A stretch of DNA of 64,000 nt from NCBI GenBank assembly GCA_021234155.1, contig JAJEKV010000051.1, positions 4,966,698-5,030,697 of the forward strand, read 5' to 3'. The DNA is from Isoetes taiwanensis (Eukaryota; Streptophyta; Lycopodiopsida; Isoetales; Isoetaceae). Positions 35,985 to 45,789 of this stretch are shown here, one piece after another. Numbering within the stretch: the first letter of the stretch is position 1; every line of letters begins with the position of its first letter. The notes beneath the pieces were generated by a model that was given only the letters and a program-made list of their open reading frames with translations, was not told where the DNA came from and did no database searches. Position numbers and translations under genes: made by a program.

Positions 35985-36215
35985 CGCTTATCCGACCGTC
36001 CGTTCGAGATCCGACGGCTCACGTGGGTTTGGGACGTATCCTACGGCCCAGATGGCCTGGGAGTTTACATATAATATGTGTACCATGGTCCTACGGTCCA
36101 GATTGATCTGATCCTGACCGTCGGTCTGAGATCCGACGGCTCACGTGGCTTGGAGACACATCCTACGGTCCACGTGGCTTTGGGAATTATATGTAATAGA
36201 TCCTACGACTCATAT
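35985..36215 (+). repeat. 124-bp tandem repeat with G-box motifs
   Basis: Two imperfect units start near 35993 and 36117. Each has GACCGTC, GAGATCCGACGG, CTCACGTGG and CATCCTACGGTCC or a close variant. CACGTGG matches the G-box/ABRE core known in plants. No downstream gene is seen, so regulation is not claimed. Confidence 0.7.
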
Positions 36216-36317
36216 TGCTTTTATATAGTGAGATCTTGATCGTTGATCAGTCTAAAATCTTAAGGCTCATATTGAATGCTCGTTCCTTAAAGAAAGGCTT
36301 TTAAATTTTTTTATGTT

Positions 36318-36395
36318 ATTGAGGGGATTCGAACCCTAGTCCTCAACCCCCCAAACCCCCCACTCTAACCACTAGACCAAGCATTATTTCTATGA
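36318..36395 (-). repeat. Inverted tRNA-like head, related family
   Basis: Read on the minus strand: A-box TGGTCTAGTGGTTAGAG, a run of G as in the plus-strand copies, and B-box GGTTCGAATCC. The flanks differ from the array copies, so it may be a sister family. It points back at the array. Confidence 0.72.
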
Positions 36396-36486
36396 ATAAT
36401 TTATGTTTCAATTATACTTAAGGGTAATTTCTAATTAAGATAAAATAGACTATAATATTCTAGGATGTTTTGAAAGTTTCAAAATG

Positions 36487-36524
36487 TTCCAGAAAGTTCT
36501 AAAATGTTCTAGAAATTTCTAGAA
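36487..36524. promoter_or_regulatory. Double heat-shock-element-like array
   Basis: TTC-GAA-TTC at 36487-36499 and a perfect four-unit TTC-GAA-TTC-GAA at 36507-36524, all with 2-bp spacing. Upstream of the minus-strand head at 36395, which mirrors the order in the plus-strand units. Confidence 0.5.
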
Positions 36525-36775
36525 TGTAAGGGAATCCAGGAGAATTAAAGGGAATATAAGGACATGCTAAAACTGGAACAATGCGCCGTAGGACGTATTA
36601 ATTTTCTTGTATATAGATATAGATATATAGATATATAGATGATAAGTTGATAGTGGGCAACATGGGATGGCGCATTGCATGGCTAGATGAAATAAAAGGT
36701 AGGTTAGACAATGTGCACATGCCTAAATCTTATCTTTATTATTTTTTCTTATCTTTTTATTTTTATTTTTTTTGA
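36525..36775. repeat. AT-rich spacer with ATAGATAT microsatellite
   Basis: Holds an ATAGATAT-type run at about 36604-36645 and AT-rich sequence ending in a T-rich stretch near 36735-36775. No gene recognised. Confidence 0.6.
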
Positions 36776-37082
36776 AGGGCGATAAACTCTTATTCAATAT
36801 TTCAAAAAAGAGCACGCATAATTGCAAGGACAGGAATAAAATCTCAGCGGACAAAGATAATCCACTGAGTGCAGCCACCTGTCTATGCATAAGATAAGAT
36901 ACCCAAATATTCCTCAAAAATTAAACTCTCTTTCTCAGGAGCAAGCTGGAAACATAGATATGCCTTCACCAATCTGTCTTGCGCCTCGTGAAGAACTTGG
37001 TCAACACTAATTGATAAGCCTTTGAAGATACACAACTGCCTTCTTTTCCAAACAGACCACAACAATCAGCCTGAAGCTAAGT
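36776..37082 (-). pseudogene. L1-like LINE C-terminal remnant (part 2)
   Basis: On the minus strand, LLWSVWKRRQLCIFKGL begins a 60-residue frame ending at 36883. W-x-x-W-K-x-R-x-x-x-x-F wording is typical of the C-terminal end of plant L1-type LINE ORF2. The T-rich end near 36740-36775 (plus) would be its poly(A) tail. It continues part 1 (38745-39272), separated by the copia fragment. Confidence 0.6.
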
Positions 37083-37816
37083 GCTGAAGAAAATCTATAG
37101 AGTTTTAATGCTTAACTTGGAGACAAGGTCAATGACTTAACCAAATACACTATGCAAATTCAATGGCAAGTTCAAAGTTCACTAGCTTAAAATTAAGTGC
37201 AAAGTGAATCACCAACTTTTCTTATTGAATAATACCTTCAATAGTCATTCATTCACAATAGATATTCAAAAGCACTTATTTCTCTATTCCCGAGAATACA
37301 AGCATTATTCAATCAATAAACCATTTCTCGAACTCGATCACTTCAGGCACTCACTCATTTGTCATGATCTCCCCTTTTTTGACTCTGTTCCGTCGGTGCA
37401 GGAGCGTGTTGCAGCTCGGCTAGCCGGAATCCACGGCCTTACTATTTTCTCCCATAGGCAATCATTATCCCACAGGCATAGTTTCATTTTCGGGATCTCC
37501 AGACTAATATCCCACATGCATTTTAACTGTTTCGCGATCCTGAACCATTGAACTTCATTTAATCAAAATAACCTAAGGTTTTCAACTTACCACATGATAT
37601 ACTTGCAACCATAGCCCTTACTCATCAATTCGTCACCATCCCTTTATCATATGATGATTCAACCCTAGTGTTCAACTCTGTAACCTGGTTCTGGAATCTG
37701 TCTCTGGATTTAGTATGCCTTTCACTTTAACTGTAAAGCCATAGCCCTCGAAGTTTGAACAGGAAAATATTAACCATATCCATCTCCCCTGTCAATAATA
37801 TTTAAATATCACATGA

Positions 37817-38204
37817 TCAAATGTTCTCATCCTCCCCTTCATGTGATATTCCTGATTTGCAGCATTTAAGTAGGCTTCTCAACTCTTGGAATCTTGTTAC
37901 TGGCAGAGCCTTAGTCAATAAGTCAGCCAACTGTTCTCTTGTACAAATGTATGTCAGATGAACTTGATTCTTTTCCACCATATCTCTGAGAAAATGGACT
38001 TCCATTTCTATGTGTTTGGACCTTTCATGGAGAACAGGATTTTTAGACATAGCTATGCAGCTAGTACTGTCACAGAATATTATTGTAGGACTTTGTTGAA
38101 TAAAACCAAGTTCATTCAAAGCCTTCTCTCCCATACGATTTCTTTCACAGCTAAGGAGGCAGAATTATATTCTGCCTCAACACTTGATAAGAAGAAGAAG
38201 AGAT
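37817..38204 (-). pseudogene. copia RNase H, C-terminal part
   Basis: VEAEYNSAS, then CDSTSCIAMSKNPVLHERSK, KHIEMEVHFLRDMVE and REQLADLLTKALPVTRFQEL: the classic end of copia pol, with catalytic Glu (AEY) and Asp (CDS, LAD) positions present. The N-terminal part is separated by a SINE-like insertion at 38205-38400. Confidence 0.85.
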
Positions 38205-38400
38205 TTTAATGTCACGCCACAAGGCAGCGTCCTATCGGACATGTGACACTTTACAACACACCCAGATGGGTCCTGCCCCCACCACTTTACATTGCTGAAG
38301 TGGGTCCTTCCCCCACCAACTTTACATTGCATGGCCACTTTCACAACGAGGCGTTGAACCCGTGACCTTGGGTATGGCAGTTTAACGTCTTACCACAGGA
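38205..38400 (-). repeat. Small tRNA-type SINE inside copia RNase H
   Basis: About 195 bp interrupting the RNase H coding sequence. On the minus strand it shows an A-box-like CCTGTGGTAAGACG, then B-box-like GGTTCAACGCC, a body with two GGTGGGGG steps and a CTTCTTCTT tail. Structure fits a tRNA-derived SINE distinct from the array family. I could not define a clean target duplication. Confidence 0.55.
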
Positions 38401-38741
38401 CTGCTACTTTGCTTTTTGCATTTCCATGCAATTGGTGCACCACCCAACATGGTTATGTAACCTGAAGTAGATCTTCTCTGGTCAAGGTCTCCACCCCAAT
38501 CAGCATCACAGAAAGCCTTCAATTTAAGTTCACTTGAATTATACATAATGCCAAAATGCAAAGTACCTTTCAAATACCTCAAGATTCTTTTGGCAGCAAT
38601 CCAGTGTGCCTTTCCTGGGTCATGATTATATCTGCTCAACAAATTTACTGCAAAAGCAATGTCAGGTCTTGTGCAATTAGCAACATATGATAAACATCCA
38701 ATCAGAGATCTATAAAAGCCTGTTGTTACAAGCTGTTCCAA
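38400..38741 (-). pseudogene. copia RT C-terminus and RNase H start
   Basis: YRSLIGCLSYVANCTRPDI, RILRYLKGTLHFGIMY and FCDADWGGDLDQRRSTSGY are strongly conserved copia motifs, ending in WKCKKQS where the sequence is interrupted. The 5' part of pol is missing at 38741. Confidence 0.85.
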
Positions 38742-38744
38742 GTG

Positions 38745-39272
38745 GAAGGATAAATGGCGAGAAGTACCTGCTGGCTAGTCAAGGCATGGAAGAGAGATAG
38801 TAACCATGACCAAACTGGCTGAACTTTTGAGACTCTTAACTTGTCGCTTACACAATGGGCATAGTTCTGAAATGCGGGGATAAAACTTATGAACCAACAC
38901 ATTAACCCACAGACACCTGTGAAGGAGTTGCCACCATAAGGCAGAAACTTTGGGATGAAGCAATTTATTCCAGACCCAGGACTATATATGCTTCCACTGA
39001 GGAGGGGGAATGCGGAGCTGCCAACTAGCCTGAGGGGGGACAATGTCAACATCAACCAGCTTTTGATATAATGAATGCACAAGACATTGTGCATTAACAA
39101 TTTGGGGACCAGTCCAAATAGGCACATCAACTGGTTGTGAAGGATCGTCTGGCAGAATGTCAGCCATCTTTTGCCACAGAGCTCTGTCCCATCGAGATGG
39201 CATAAACTTAGTCTGAAAAGCATCCCAAGGCAACAATTGTATCTTTTTATTGAAGGAAACAATTGTATAGCT
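38745..39272 (-). pseudogene. L1-like LINE remnant (part 1, zf-RVT region)
   Basis: Minus-strand frames encode WDRALWQKMADILPD and PQIVNAQCLVHSLYQKL, then SALWWQLLHRCLWVNVLVHK and ISELCPLCKRQ. This is the reverse-transcriptase zinc-binding region (zf-RVT type) of plant L1-type LINEs, with stops and shifts. E2 inserted at 39272; the LINE may extend beyond it at 51333 onward. Confidence 0.6.
39268..39272. other. E2 target site duplication, left
   Basis: TAGCT directly before the E2 5' LTR, repeated exactly at 51328-51332. Five bases is usual for gypsy integrases. Confidence 0.9.
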
Positions 39273-41745
39273 TGCTGCCATGCTATGGCAGCATGTAAGA
39301 GCCAAGCATATATTAGCACTAATCCTATCAGTTTGGTTCAATTTGCAAGATAATAGGAGAATGCTTCACTAGCATACATTCAAGTTTGAAGAGCAAAGGA
39401 AGGACAATTGACTCAAGTCACTCAAGAGATGCAAAAGGTCAAACAAGCATAGGAATTGTAGAGAAGAGAGAAAGAAGACCCCTTGAAGAGCATTCCATGG
39501 TATGTGATCATTTATGAGCTTGGCATTTTTGGCATTCTTTTGATTTCCATCCTCATCCACTCCACCATCCCAAATAGCATTGGACCTTGACTCCTTCCTC
39601 ATACACCTCCCAAAGTCAAACTTGACCTTGAAAGTTCTTTCTAGTCAAAATACACCTTCATAAAACACCCACTTGCTCCATCAACCACTAGTTCAAGAGA
39701 GACTTGACTTAGTCATAACTTTGCTTATGAAGTCAACATTCCATGCAACTTGAGCAAAATGTAGAGAGGCTTGCAAAATTCCCAAAATCCCTAAGGGAGA
39801 TGCTAAAAATTCAAATATGCCTCAAAGATGCCTCAAAGATGCTCCACAAAATTTTTGGCTTCCTAATGAGCACTAGATGTGCCAAGTCCCCCTACACCTT
39901 ACTACACACATCACACCCATCACCATTTCATCCTTTTCATCTCAAAATTCATTTCTAAATATCATGGTTGCCACATCACCTTTGACAACTCATCATTCAC
40001 ACACATCATCTCCACATCATTCTAAAAATTTTGACTAGAGAGAATTTTCAAATTCAAGTGGGCTGACAAGTCATCATTCCCATTGGCCATGTCATTCTAC
40101 CTAGCCATGCCATGTTTTTCAAATGCCACTTCATCCACTCCCCAAATTTTTTCCAAACTCCAAAAAGCTCTATGGTGAAAAAAGACCCCAGAATATTATA
40201 GGGCACAAAAAAAGATTCCCCTAGAAAAAAAGAATTTTGAGAAAAGGCCTTATTTTAGGCATGGTATATGTGTTCTAGGGAATCGTGCCATAGGGTGTGG
40301 GGGTGCAAAAATTTTCCTATCTACCCCCTTAGCCTAATTTCTCTTCCAAGCCAATCCCCCCCAAGTGGAGCATGGAGCATCAGGGGTGTGGAGGTATGGA
40401 ATCCCACCGGACGTGGACACGCTAATAATCAGAAGAAATCAAATTTTTGAGCCTTATATACTTTGTCTGCCAATTTGAATTGGGCCTGTGGGATATTTCT
40501 CTTCGAACTGCCAGAAACCTAAATCTGGAAAATGCCAAGATCCGTTCAGAGCGACCTAACAAACCATTAATTCAGCACCTAAACCTGCCGAATCATTATG
40601 TTTAATGCCATGAATGCTTAGTGCGGGCTAAAAAGCGAGAGGATTTGAAAGAAATGATGAAGATTTCAACGGGCTGTACATTCTACAAAAGGGATTTTTT
40701 CGCGACGAAGTTTTTCGAGGGCTTGAAGGCAAAAAGAAGATTTTTGGCTTTGAAGAAGGACCGCTTGACAACCTTGAGCTTGATCCGACCTCCTATGTTT
40801 GCCTTTGATCCGGATTATTGACTCAATTCTTGGATCTTTTATGTGCACCTATTTGATCCCCGTGCCCAAGACCCGAGCTTGGGATGTTATATTATCTTCT
40901 GAGTGACTGATTCAATTGAAAATCCGACCTTTGCAGCAGTTTGTTTGAGTTACTTTGTGACCTTTTCAAAAAAGCAAAAATTATCATAGGTTTGTTGTCA
41001 TAGCGTGAGTATCTAGTGCCCATGCACATTGTTAGCTGTGTTTTGTCTACCTATATCACAAACCCTTAGAAAGTGCAAAAGCCAAATCCCTGCATTGTAA
41101 TGGAAAGTTAGCACTGTTAGAACATGAGGTGTTGCACAACAGGTGTGGAATATAGGAGAGCCACTGTTTGAACTTCAATCCTGTCAAACAAAGTATGTGG
41201 AAGTAGACAACATAAGATACACGTGCAGTTGACCCTTACAAAACATTATCTCTCAAGAACATTTTCTTCTTACAGTCTTAGGCTAAGAATTATCAAAAGA
41301 GAAAATTGGATCCTTTCTGGTCAAGAAGAATAGTTGGCCCCCTCACAGTGGAGACAAATCTGAGAGAGATAGAGTTGATAGTCCCAAAAATTCATCACCA
41401 ATATCGAAGTTCCAAACATCAGCTCTCTCGGGGATATTGACCAAAAATTGATGGGTCGGTGGCTTGAATCTTGCCCATCTAGCCTACTCGACCCTTGCTG
41501 AGCTTTTTGCGATCTGTGAGTGACAAGTGTTGAGAACATCAAGGAGTAATATCCACACCCATAGCCCCATCGATCACATTCTACAAGAGATTTTGTGAGG
41601 CAGACTTTTTTCTCTTCAGGGAAACACACTTCCAGTGATCTTTTGTGATTCTTTCTGGAATCTTTGCACCCAGAGTGGTTGCCTTAAGCAACCTGGAGGT
41701 TCTAAACCACTGAGGTTGAAGGTTTTGCCAGGATTACCTTCAACA
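39273..41745 (+). repeat. E2 5' LTR
   Basis: 2473 bp. The tip is a palindrome TGCTGCCAT-GCT-ATGGCAGCA (39273-39293). It matches 48851-51327 nearly throughout. One 9-bp segment near 39780 (TTCCCAAAA) is absent from the 3' copy. Short frames inside are not genes. Confidence 0.95.
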
Positions 41746-41748
41746 TTT

Positions 41749-41766
41749 TGGAGGTTCTACCGAGAT
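41749..41766 (+). other. E2 primer binding site (tRNA-Gln type)
   Basis: TGGAGGTTCTACCGAGAT, 3 bp after the 5' LTR, complementary to the 3' end expected of plant tRNA-Gln. Identical to the E1 site, although the LTRs of the two elements do not resemble each other. Confidence 0.78.
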
Positions 41767-41788
41767 CATCTTCCGGAATCACGGACTC

Positions 41789-42690
41789 ATGGCACCAAGA
41801 AGAGTTAATGAGACATCCGAGCCTCTTGAGACACGGGATACGGGGGGAAGCTACCGCTACACCCATCTGTCACCATATTGGGCAACCGCCGGGCATGCCT
41901 TATCAATACTTCGAGTTAAGTGTGCCTACTCCAGTCCCTGTTTTTGATCCGAGCATGAATGCCAACAATTTCCTCAAGACCTTTGAAGAATACTATCAAG
42001 AATATGGTCACAAAAAAGGCTGTAAGTTTTCTGAATTTAAGAAATGTTTCAAGAATGATGAGGTAAGGGCTTGGTTAGAGTATGTTATAGGTTTAGGCAC
42101 CAATTCTTGGGAAGAACTGGTAAAAAAGTTTCTAGCAAGATTTGGAAGAGTCTTGGACCCTCAAGATTTAATATTTGAGTTGCAAACTTTTAAGATCAAA
42201 ACATGGTGAAAGTGTGCAGCAGTATGTCGAAAGATTCAATCACTATCTTGTCAAATGCCAAATCAATCATGTTCCTAACCATACATTGCATCTAGTGGCT
42301 TCTTTTATCAGGGGATTGAGCAGCAGACCAAGAATACGTAAAGCTTTTGAAGATTCAAAAACGGGAGGGATTTGATACAATACACAAGGCTTTCACCAAA
42401 AGCTACCGAAATTGCCGATATGATATCATACTTACCGGATGAAATGCACTCACCAAGTGATCCTTTTTTCAGATTATGAGCGAGGAGTGTATGGGATCAG
42501 CACTGCACTGTCTATGCTATCCAAAAGGAAAAGAAAAAGGTTAAGGTGGAAGATGATGAGGCTCTGCAGCAGAGATGTAAGAGAGAGAGATCACCAAGGT
42601 ATCCGAGGCTTTGGTTGAGGTAACTAAACAACTGCAAGAGTTGAAGAATTCAAAATTTGAAAAGAAAACTTACCCCCCCCATGTGCCTTT
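41789..42690 (+). pseudogene. E2 gag (capsid region)
   Basis: Probable start ATG 41789 (MAPRRVNE). After a shift near 41850 the frame reads TPVPVFDPSMNANNFLKTF, NDEVRAWLEYVIGLGTNSW and EELVKKFLARFGRVLDPQDL, then after another shift SVQQYVERFNHYLVKCQI and LVASFIRGLSSRPRIRKAF. This is the retrotransposon gag domain that packages element RNA into particles. At least three frameshifts break it. Confidence 0.8.
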
Positions 42691-42735
42691 GCTTTAGAGA
42701 TACTCATTCTTCCTGATTATTGCTGGTATAGGCCA

Positions 42736-42777
42736 TGCACTAAGTGTGGAAAAAGAGGTCATTTTGGTAAAGAATGC
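42736..42777 (+). pseudogene. E2 gag zinc knuckle (CCHC)
   Basis: CTKCGKRGHFGKEC, a perfect C-x2-C-x4-H-x4-C nucleocapsid knuckle that binds element RNA. The surrounding frame is broken upstream and downstream, so it is part of the interrupted gag. Confidence 0.88.
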
Positions 42778-42929
42778 CCTATGTATGTGAATTTTGTAAG
42801 GTCAGAGGACATTACGAGGATAGATCAAAGTGTCAAGGAATATTTTGCCGGACAAGAAAAAATCTAAAATTGGTGAACCAAGTGCATCTATAAGGTTTGT
42901 GCAGGGGAAGTTGAAGAGCAAGAGGAAAT

Positions 42930-43185
42930 TATGGTATGTCCACACGGAAGGATGAATAATGCCAAAGAGAAAGAACCAAAGAATCAAGAAGTTGAGATTT
43001 TGAAACATAAAGATGCTGAACAAGCAGTTGGTCGTGCCTCCTCCTCCTGCTCAAAAATTTGTCAAGAAGAAAAAGACCGTGAGGATTTTGAATATTTATT
43101 GAAGAATTCTAAAAATCTGTGTAGATTTGTCGACTTCGCTCAAGATAGCCCCTTCTTACGGAAGAAAGGTGCTCAATCTTACTAA
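42930..43185 (+). pseudogene. E2 gag-protease linker frame
   Basis: Lysine- and glutamate-rich open stretch (about 84 codons) with no recognised domain, between the zinc knuckle and protease. In-frame neighbours are separated by indels. Likely the gag-pol linker. Confidence 0.45.
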
Positions 43186-43190
43186 GGAAG

Positions 43191-43780
43191 ATGAGTTTGC
43201 CCACGACAAATCACATTGATGAGCACATGCTCACCCGGGAAGATAATGATCCGGAGCTTTTTCACTGTGTTGCTAAAATGGAAGGGAAAATATTAACCAA
43301 AGTTCTGCTAGATGGAGGATCACCCTTGAACGTGATGCCACACCATGTCATGAGACTGTGTGGTCTAGAAGTAGACAAGAAGGCTCCAATGATCTTGAAA
43401 TCTTTTTCTAATTCTAAAATCAATCCAGTGGGAATAGTTAGCAATGTGCCTATTGATGTTGAAGGAGTAATGGTTGCAGCTAACTTTGTGGTGGTTGCTT
43501 TTGAAGGAATAGGGGATAAATCAGATATTTATGACTTACTTTTGGGCAGAAGGTGGCTTTCTACAGTAGATGCTAGGCCTGTGTGGTCAAAAGGAGAATG
43601 TACCATCTCAAATGGCAAGAAAAAGGTAACATTGTATAATAAGTTAGGAGAGTTTGAAAGCATGAATTTCATTGAAGAAGAAATGTTGATATCACATCCA
43701 TGTGGAGAATTTGAACTGGATACAGTAGAGTTGGGGTCTAGCATAAAAATCTCAAAGGAGTTGGCTTCAACCAGGTTGAG
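43191..43780 (+). CDS. E2 aspartic protease domain
   Basis: Part of a frame open 43191-43886. KVLLDGGSPLNVMPHHVM carries the catalytic Asp in a D-G-G-S active site, followed by LGRRWLSTVDARPVWSKG, matching the flap-to-C-terminal region of gypsy retropepsins. It cleaves the polyprotein as a dimer. D-G-G-S instead of D-[ST]-G is also seen in E1, so it is a lineage feature. No native start: it belongs to the polyprotein. Confidence 0.8.
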
Positions 43781-44170
43781 CAATTTTGCTTATTTATGGT
43801 TTGATGGTGGTGTTTCCAAAAGGCTTAATGTGGCATCTTTCGCTTGCTATTCTCAAGGATGCCTCAAACAAAGGTTCTTTGGCTAAAGTAGGAAGAATTT
43901 ATCCTAATGTCACTTCTAATATGGCAGAATATAAGGCATTGATTGCAGGTCTTCAAGAGGCAAAAAATCTAAACATCAGGAATGTGATCATCTTTGGAGA
44001 CTCTCAGCTCGTCTGCAGGCAAATATCAGGAGAATATCAGGCCAAGAATGAGGACATGTTGCAGCTCAAAAGTCAAGCCATGTTGGAACTGAAGGATTTT
44101 GATACCTGGGAACTCTGCCATGTTCCAAGGGAGCAGAATGGTGAAGCAGACTCATTGTGCAGAAGTGTGC
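43780..44170 (+). CDS. E2 additional RNase H upstream of RT
   Basis: AYLWFDGGVSK (first Asp, about 43800) lies in the protease frame. After a shift near 43860 the next frame carries NVTSNMAEYKALIAGLQEAK (Glu), IIFGDSQLVCRQISGEYQAK (Asp) and REQNGEADSL (last Asp). These four acidic residues and their spacing fit the RNase HI fold of the archaeal/plant type known as an extra domain in plant Tat-lineage gypsy elements. It would degrade RNA in RNA-DNA hybrids. Confidence 0.8.
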
Positions 44171-44439
44171 TACTGGAACATTTGGCTGAGGGAGCAATTC
44201 AAGAGGAGGAACTTGAGAGAAGAGATCTGCAACAGCTATACCCCATCCTGGTAATCAATGCAAGTGAAGACAAGCAGGTAAGGGAAGTCAAGGTCAATAA
44301 GAAGGGTCTAGATAGGGTGTTATATGTTGGAGATTTGTTCAGAGAGGAGGATAATGCTTTGGTGACCAAATTTTTTGATGATTGGAAGGATGTCTTTGCT
44401 TGGGATTATGATGAGCTGGTGGGAATTGACAAAAGTATT

Positions 44440-45270
44440 TGTGAATTTGAAATCAAAATAAAGGGAGGTATGAAACCTATCATACAAAAGCTAAGAAGAA
44501 TCAATGCTTCTCTATTAGGTCTAATCAAGGAAGAATTATACAAAATGAAAGATGCAGGTGTGATTACTGAAATTGTGAACCCTGAGTGGCTATCTTGCAT
44601 TGTTCCTGTTGAAAAGAAAAACAAGGCCATTAGAATCTGCATAGACTATAGAGATTTAAACAAAGCTACTGTCAAAGATTGTTACCCTTTGCCATTTTCG
44701 GAGGAGGTGTTGCATGCTGTAGCAGGTAAAGAAATTTACTCATTCTTAGATGGCTTTTCAGGTTTTAATCAGATAAGCATCAAGGAAGGTGATCAGCCAA
44801 AAACTTCATTTATCACACCTTGGGGAACATTTGCCATGAAGAGAATGCCATTTGGATTGATGAATGCTTCTGCAACATTCCAAAGAGCCATGGATGCAAT
44901 TTTTAAAGAAATGCCAGCTAACATTTTTCGTGTTTTTTTAGATGATCTTTGTTTGGGAACTTCTCTGGAAAGACATTTTGATATGCTAACCATGTTGTTT
45001 GACTTGTGTAGAAAGGGGGGAGTGAGTTTGAACCCCAAAAAGTGTGTTTTTTTGTCATCAAAAGGGGAATTGCTTGGGCATGTAGTGTCTACAGCAGGAA
45101 TTCAAATATCTGACAGTAAGATTGAAGCCCTAAGGAAATTGACACCTCCAAAAACCCTCAAACAGGTTAAGAGCTTCATAGGGATGACCAGCTTCTTGAG
45201 AATGTATGTCCCTCATTTTTCCCACACCATAAGCCCAATCTCCAGTCTCACAAAGGTTGGGAAGTTCTCC
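44440..45270 (+). CDS. E2 reverse transcriptase
   Basis: In the frame 43786-45492. Motifs in order: LRRINASLLGLIKEEL, NPEWLSCIVPVEKKNKAIR, ICIDYRDLNKATVKDCYPLP, SFLDGFSGFNQI (motif A Asp), FGLMNASATFQRAMD and VFLDDLCLGTS (motif C double Asp, about 44940). Then LKQVKSFIGMTSFLRMYV of the thumb. Intact over this span. It makes cDNA primed by tRNA-Gln. The motif is FLDD rather than YLDD. Confidence 0.92.
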
Positions 45271-45369
45271 AAAAGTGAAAGCAAACACATCCTAGTAGAT
45301 TGGGATGAGCAATGCCAAAATTCTTTTGACAAAATCATTGATGCCATTTGCAAATCTATCCTGCTAAAA

Positions 45370-45730
45370 CCTCCTGATCTAGAGAAGCCCTTCAAAGCTT
45401 ACATCAGTGTGACAAAGAAAGCAATTGGTGTGGCACTGTTACAAGGGGATCATGTGATTACTTTTGCAAGCAAGATGTGGTCCGATCTTTGAGATTAGGT
45501 ATCCAGGTTGGAGAAGAGTGCAGCAGCCCTGATGTTTTTGATAGAAAGGCAAGGACATCTTCTGCAAAACAATCAGGTGCAAGTGCTCATGAGGCAAAAT
45601 CCGTTTTCACTCCTATTTGCAAAAAAGCAGCCAAAGGCCAAATTGTGCAGATGGGCTTGTAAGATCCAAGCTTATGATATCACTGTAAAGGTGGTAAAGT
45701 TGATCGAGAATCCCAGCTCCTACCTTCCAC
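45370..45730 (+). pseudogene. E2 degenerate canonical RNase H / connection
   Basis: EKPFKAYISVTKKAIGVALL occupies the normal TDAS strand with the Asp replaced. VQVLMRQNPFSLLF occupies the TDHxxL strand without its Asp. LIENPSSYLPL replaces the N-x-x-AD-x-LSR end. The fold is still traceable (CRWACKIQAYDITV). There is a frameshift near 45490. Likely structural only, with catalysis done by the upstream RNase H. Confidence 0.72.
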
Positions 45731-45789
45731 TTGTGTTGTTTGAGCATGAAGATCAAGATGGTTTGTGTGTTGATGACAATCTAACAAAC

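Larger units (their letters stand above)
37083..38744 (-). mobile_element. Ty1/copia fragment (RT end, RNase H, 3' flank)
   Basis: Minus-strand copia element reduced to the last part of pol plus 3' sequence. Coding remnants are at 37817-38204 and 38400-38741. The pol stop is followed by a polypurine-type GGGGAGATGG (about 37784-37795). What follows down to 37083 may be LTR; no second LTR copy is present to confirm it. It sits inside the L1-like remnant. Confidence 0.7.

Noticed and set aside
38726-39319. 197-codon minus frame as a host gene
   Set aside because: Overlapping frames carry the zf-RVT LINE motifs; this frame is a shadow of that remnant.
39743-39958. Short frames inside E2 LTRs (also 49321-49527)
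   Set aside because: Duplicated in both LTRs, no domain, and one copy is changed by a 9-bp indel.
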